From the NCBI GenBank assembly GCA_044355655.1, contig JBIKXS010000007.1, positions 1 through 64,000 of the forward strand: a stretch of 64,000 nucleotides of DNA. The letters are read 5' to 3'. Source of the DNA: UBA3064 sp023258775. Its GTDB lineage: Bacteria; Pseudomonadota; Gammaproteobacteria; Burkholderiales; Burkholderiaceae_E. The position numbers were made by a program, and so were the translations under genes. Under the pieces are notes generated by a model, which worked only from the letters and a program-made list of their open reading frames with translations, did no database searches and had not been told where the DNA came from. Shown one piece after another: positions 62,906 to 64,000 of the stretch (positions within the stretch are counted from its first letter, which is position 1; every line of letters begins with the position of its first letter).

Positions 62906-64000
62906 TCAGTCCTTAGCAAGTTGATGCAAAAGAGCAGGTGGATTGAATCGTTCACCGTAGCGTGATTGAAGCTCAAGTGAGCGCGCAAGGAATGCTTTTG
63001 GTCCCCAATGATGGACAAATTGCAGCGTGCCACCTGTGTAGGCGGGAAAACCCCAACCCATGATCGACCCAATATTTGCATCATGATCATGTTCTAAAAC
63101 CTGCTCTTGAAGACATCGTAGCGTCTCAATCGACTGAATCATGCTGAGTCGATCGCGGATATCCTCGTCGCTGATAGGTTTTGCGCCCCTCATAAATACC
63201 GATAACCCCTCCCAAAGCCTTTTGGGCTCTCCCTCTGGATACTCATAAAAGCCTGCACCGTGGGCTCTGCCAAGGCGCTTAAAGCCATGGGCCATCTTCT
63301 CCAAGACATAAACCGCTGATTCGGCCATGCGCTTTGACTTAAGGCTGTGTGCGTGTTGGTGTTTATGGCTGTGGTCATGAGCGTGTTGATGGTCGTGATC
63401 ATGACTGTGGTGATGCCCGTGATCATGACTATGGTCATGAGCGTGTTGATGGTCGTGATCGTGACTGTGGTGATGCCCGTGATCATGACTATGGTCATGA
63501 GCGTGATGATGGTCGTGATCGTGCTGGTGTCTGTGTGCCAGTGCATCGAGCTCTTGGTGCAAGACATCATCAGCGAGCTTGAGTGAAACTTCATCGAGCA
63601 CCGCAAGTGGGCCGACAGGCATGCCGAATTGCATCGCGATATTTTCGATGCGCGCTGCACTAACCCCCTCGCCAAGCAGGGCCATGCCTTCGTTGACAAA
63701 GCTGCCGAAGACCCTGGAAGTGTAAAAGCCTCGGGCATCGTTCACGACAATCGGCGTCTTTCCGATCTGCTTCACAAAATCATAGGCCTTCGCAAGCGTT
63801 GCATCGTTCGTTTTCTTAGCTCGTATGATCTCGACTAAGGGCATCTTTTCCACTGGCGAGAAAAAATGGATCCCAATAAACTGCTCGGGTCGCGAGCTTG
63901 CTTTGGCAAGCTCTGTAATCGGAATCGTTGAGGTGTTTGATGCGAATACAGTTGAATCGCCAAGTACCTCGAGTGCCTCACGAATTAGCTTTGCTTTTAG
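62906..64000 (-). CDS. 3-hydroxyacyl-CoA dehydrogenase (FadJ/FadB C-terminal part) with His-rich insert; partial
   Basis: Reads in from the right edge, so the N-terminus is missing; 364 residues are visible. The NAD-domain part shows FASNTSTIPITELAKASSRPE and FIGIHFFSPVEKMPLVEII, diagnostic of bifunctional fatty-acid oxidation proteins. The C-terminal domains show VNDARGFYTSRVFGSFVNEG, GAGFYEYPEGEPKRLWEGL, and GSIMGWGFPAYTGGTLQFV. It oxidises 3-hydroxyacyl-CoA and probably carries enoyl-CoA hydratase upstream. A 63-residue histidine-rich block is inserted between LHQELDALA and LKSKRMAESAVYVLEKM. Confidence 0.93.
   Translation of the reverse strand, partial: LKAKLIREALEVLGDSTVFASNTSTIPITELAKASSRPEQFIGIHFFSPVEKMPLVEIIRAKKTNDATLAKAYDFVKQIGKTPIVVNDARGFYTSRVFGSFVNEGMALLGEGVSAARIENIAMQFGMPVGPLAVLDEVSLKLADDVLHQELDALAHRHQHDHDHHHAHDHSHDHGHHHSHDHDHQHAHDHSHDHGHHHSHDHDHQHAHDHSHKHQHAHSLKSKRMAESAVYVLEKMAHGFKRLGRAHGAGFYEYPEGEPKRLWEGLSVFMRGAKPISDEDIRDRLSMIQSIETLRCLQEQVLEHDHDANIGSIMGWGFPAYTGGTLQFVHHWGPKAFLARSLELQSRYGERFNPPALLHQLAKD
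63347..63535 (-). repeat. His-rich 60-bp (20-residue) tandem repeat insert
   Basis: A 63-residue stretch, 35 of them histidine, built from a unit of 20 residues (HAHDHSHDHG then HHHSHDHDHQ) present 2.65 times with almost identical DNA at a 60-base step. It is in frame inside the dehydrogenase and is bounded by normal fold sequence on both sides. Confidence 0.95.

Noticed and set aside
63347..63586. Plus-strand open frame rich in Val and Met that looks like a membrane protein
   Set aside because: It is only the complement of the His/Asp codons of the repeat block; the minus-strand frame continues a conserved enzyme on both sides.

Overview
The window reads as chromosomal DNA of a betaproteobacterium, most likely order Burkholderiales. 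The evidence is a phasin, a fused indolepyruvate ferredoxin oxidoreductase, a DUF3460 gene beside scpA, neighbouring metG / Mrp (apbC) / dcd genes, a rimP-nusA-infB-rbfA-truB-typA block, an aat-bpt pair and a FadJ-like 3-hydroxyacyl-CoA dehydrogenase. Base composition looks moderately GC-rich and even. I see no rRNA, prophage, insertion sequence or CRISPR array. The one tRNA is an initiator tRNA-Met. Genus cannot be fixed from the sequence alone.

Layout. 1-5403: a cut-off SDR-type epimerase (-), a ferredoxin-flavin reductase and the HrpA helicase. 5433-6416: AEC transporter (-). 6488-11372: a co-directional run of beta-propeller protein, deacetylase-like protein, fatty acid hydroxylase, EI24 membrane protein and CinA-like protein. 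11412-15161: the giant IOR, closed by a strong terminator. 15295-19564: phasin (-), HDAC-like amidohydrolase, thioesterase, nitroreductase and PbpG. 19600-24360: an IclR regulator divergent from a coupled operon of lutA-like, lutB-like and cobalt-type nitrile hydratase alpha, beta and accessory genes. 24419-27593: pyrD, bpt, aat and a Nudix hydrolase, all (-). 27720-27796: tRNA-fMet. 28009-39295: scpB, rluB, then the ribosome-maturation/translation block. 39312-44370: C45 acyltransferase, LysR regulator, two acyl-CoA dehydrogenases and an orphan PIN protein. 44568-51770: yaaA, then murB, scpA, DUF3460, SulP and metG on the minus strand. 51876-54614: Mrp, dcd and an EamA transporter. 54943-60910: leuA, rpsO, pnp, enoyl-CoA hydratase and quinone oxidoreductase. 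60960-64000: a Nudix-metallo-beta-lactamase fusion and a cut-off 3-hydroxyacyl-CoA dehydrogenase (-).

Most genes are housekeeping: translation, peptidoglycan, chromosome segregation, pyrimidine and leucine synthesis, and fatty-acid oxidation. Three things stand out. First, nitrile hydratase genes sit directly behind and overlap a lutAB-like iron-sulfur pair, in the place where lutC would be expected. Second, a 63-residue histidine-rich repeat block lies inside a fatty-acid oxidation enzyme. Third, short tandem duplications of 15-60 bp are unusually frequent. They often sit exactly on gene starts or stops, sometimes creating tiny upstream reading frames, and they have also built repeat inserts into MurB and other proteins. 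Units inside coding sequence are multiples of 3; units at gene edges mostly are not.
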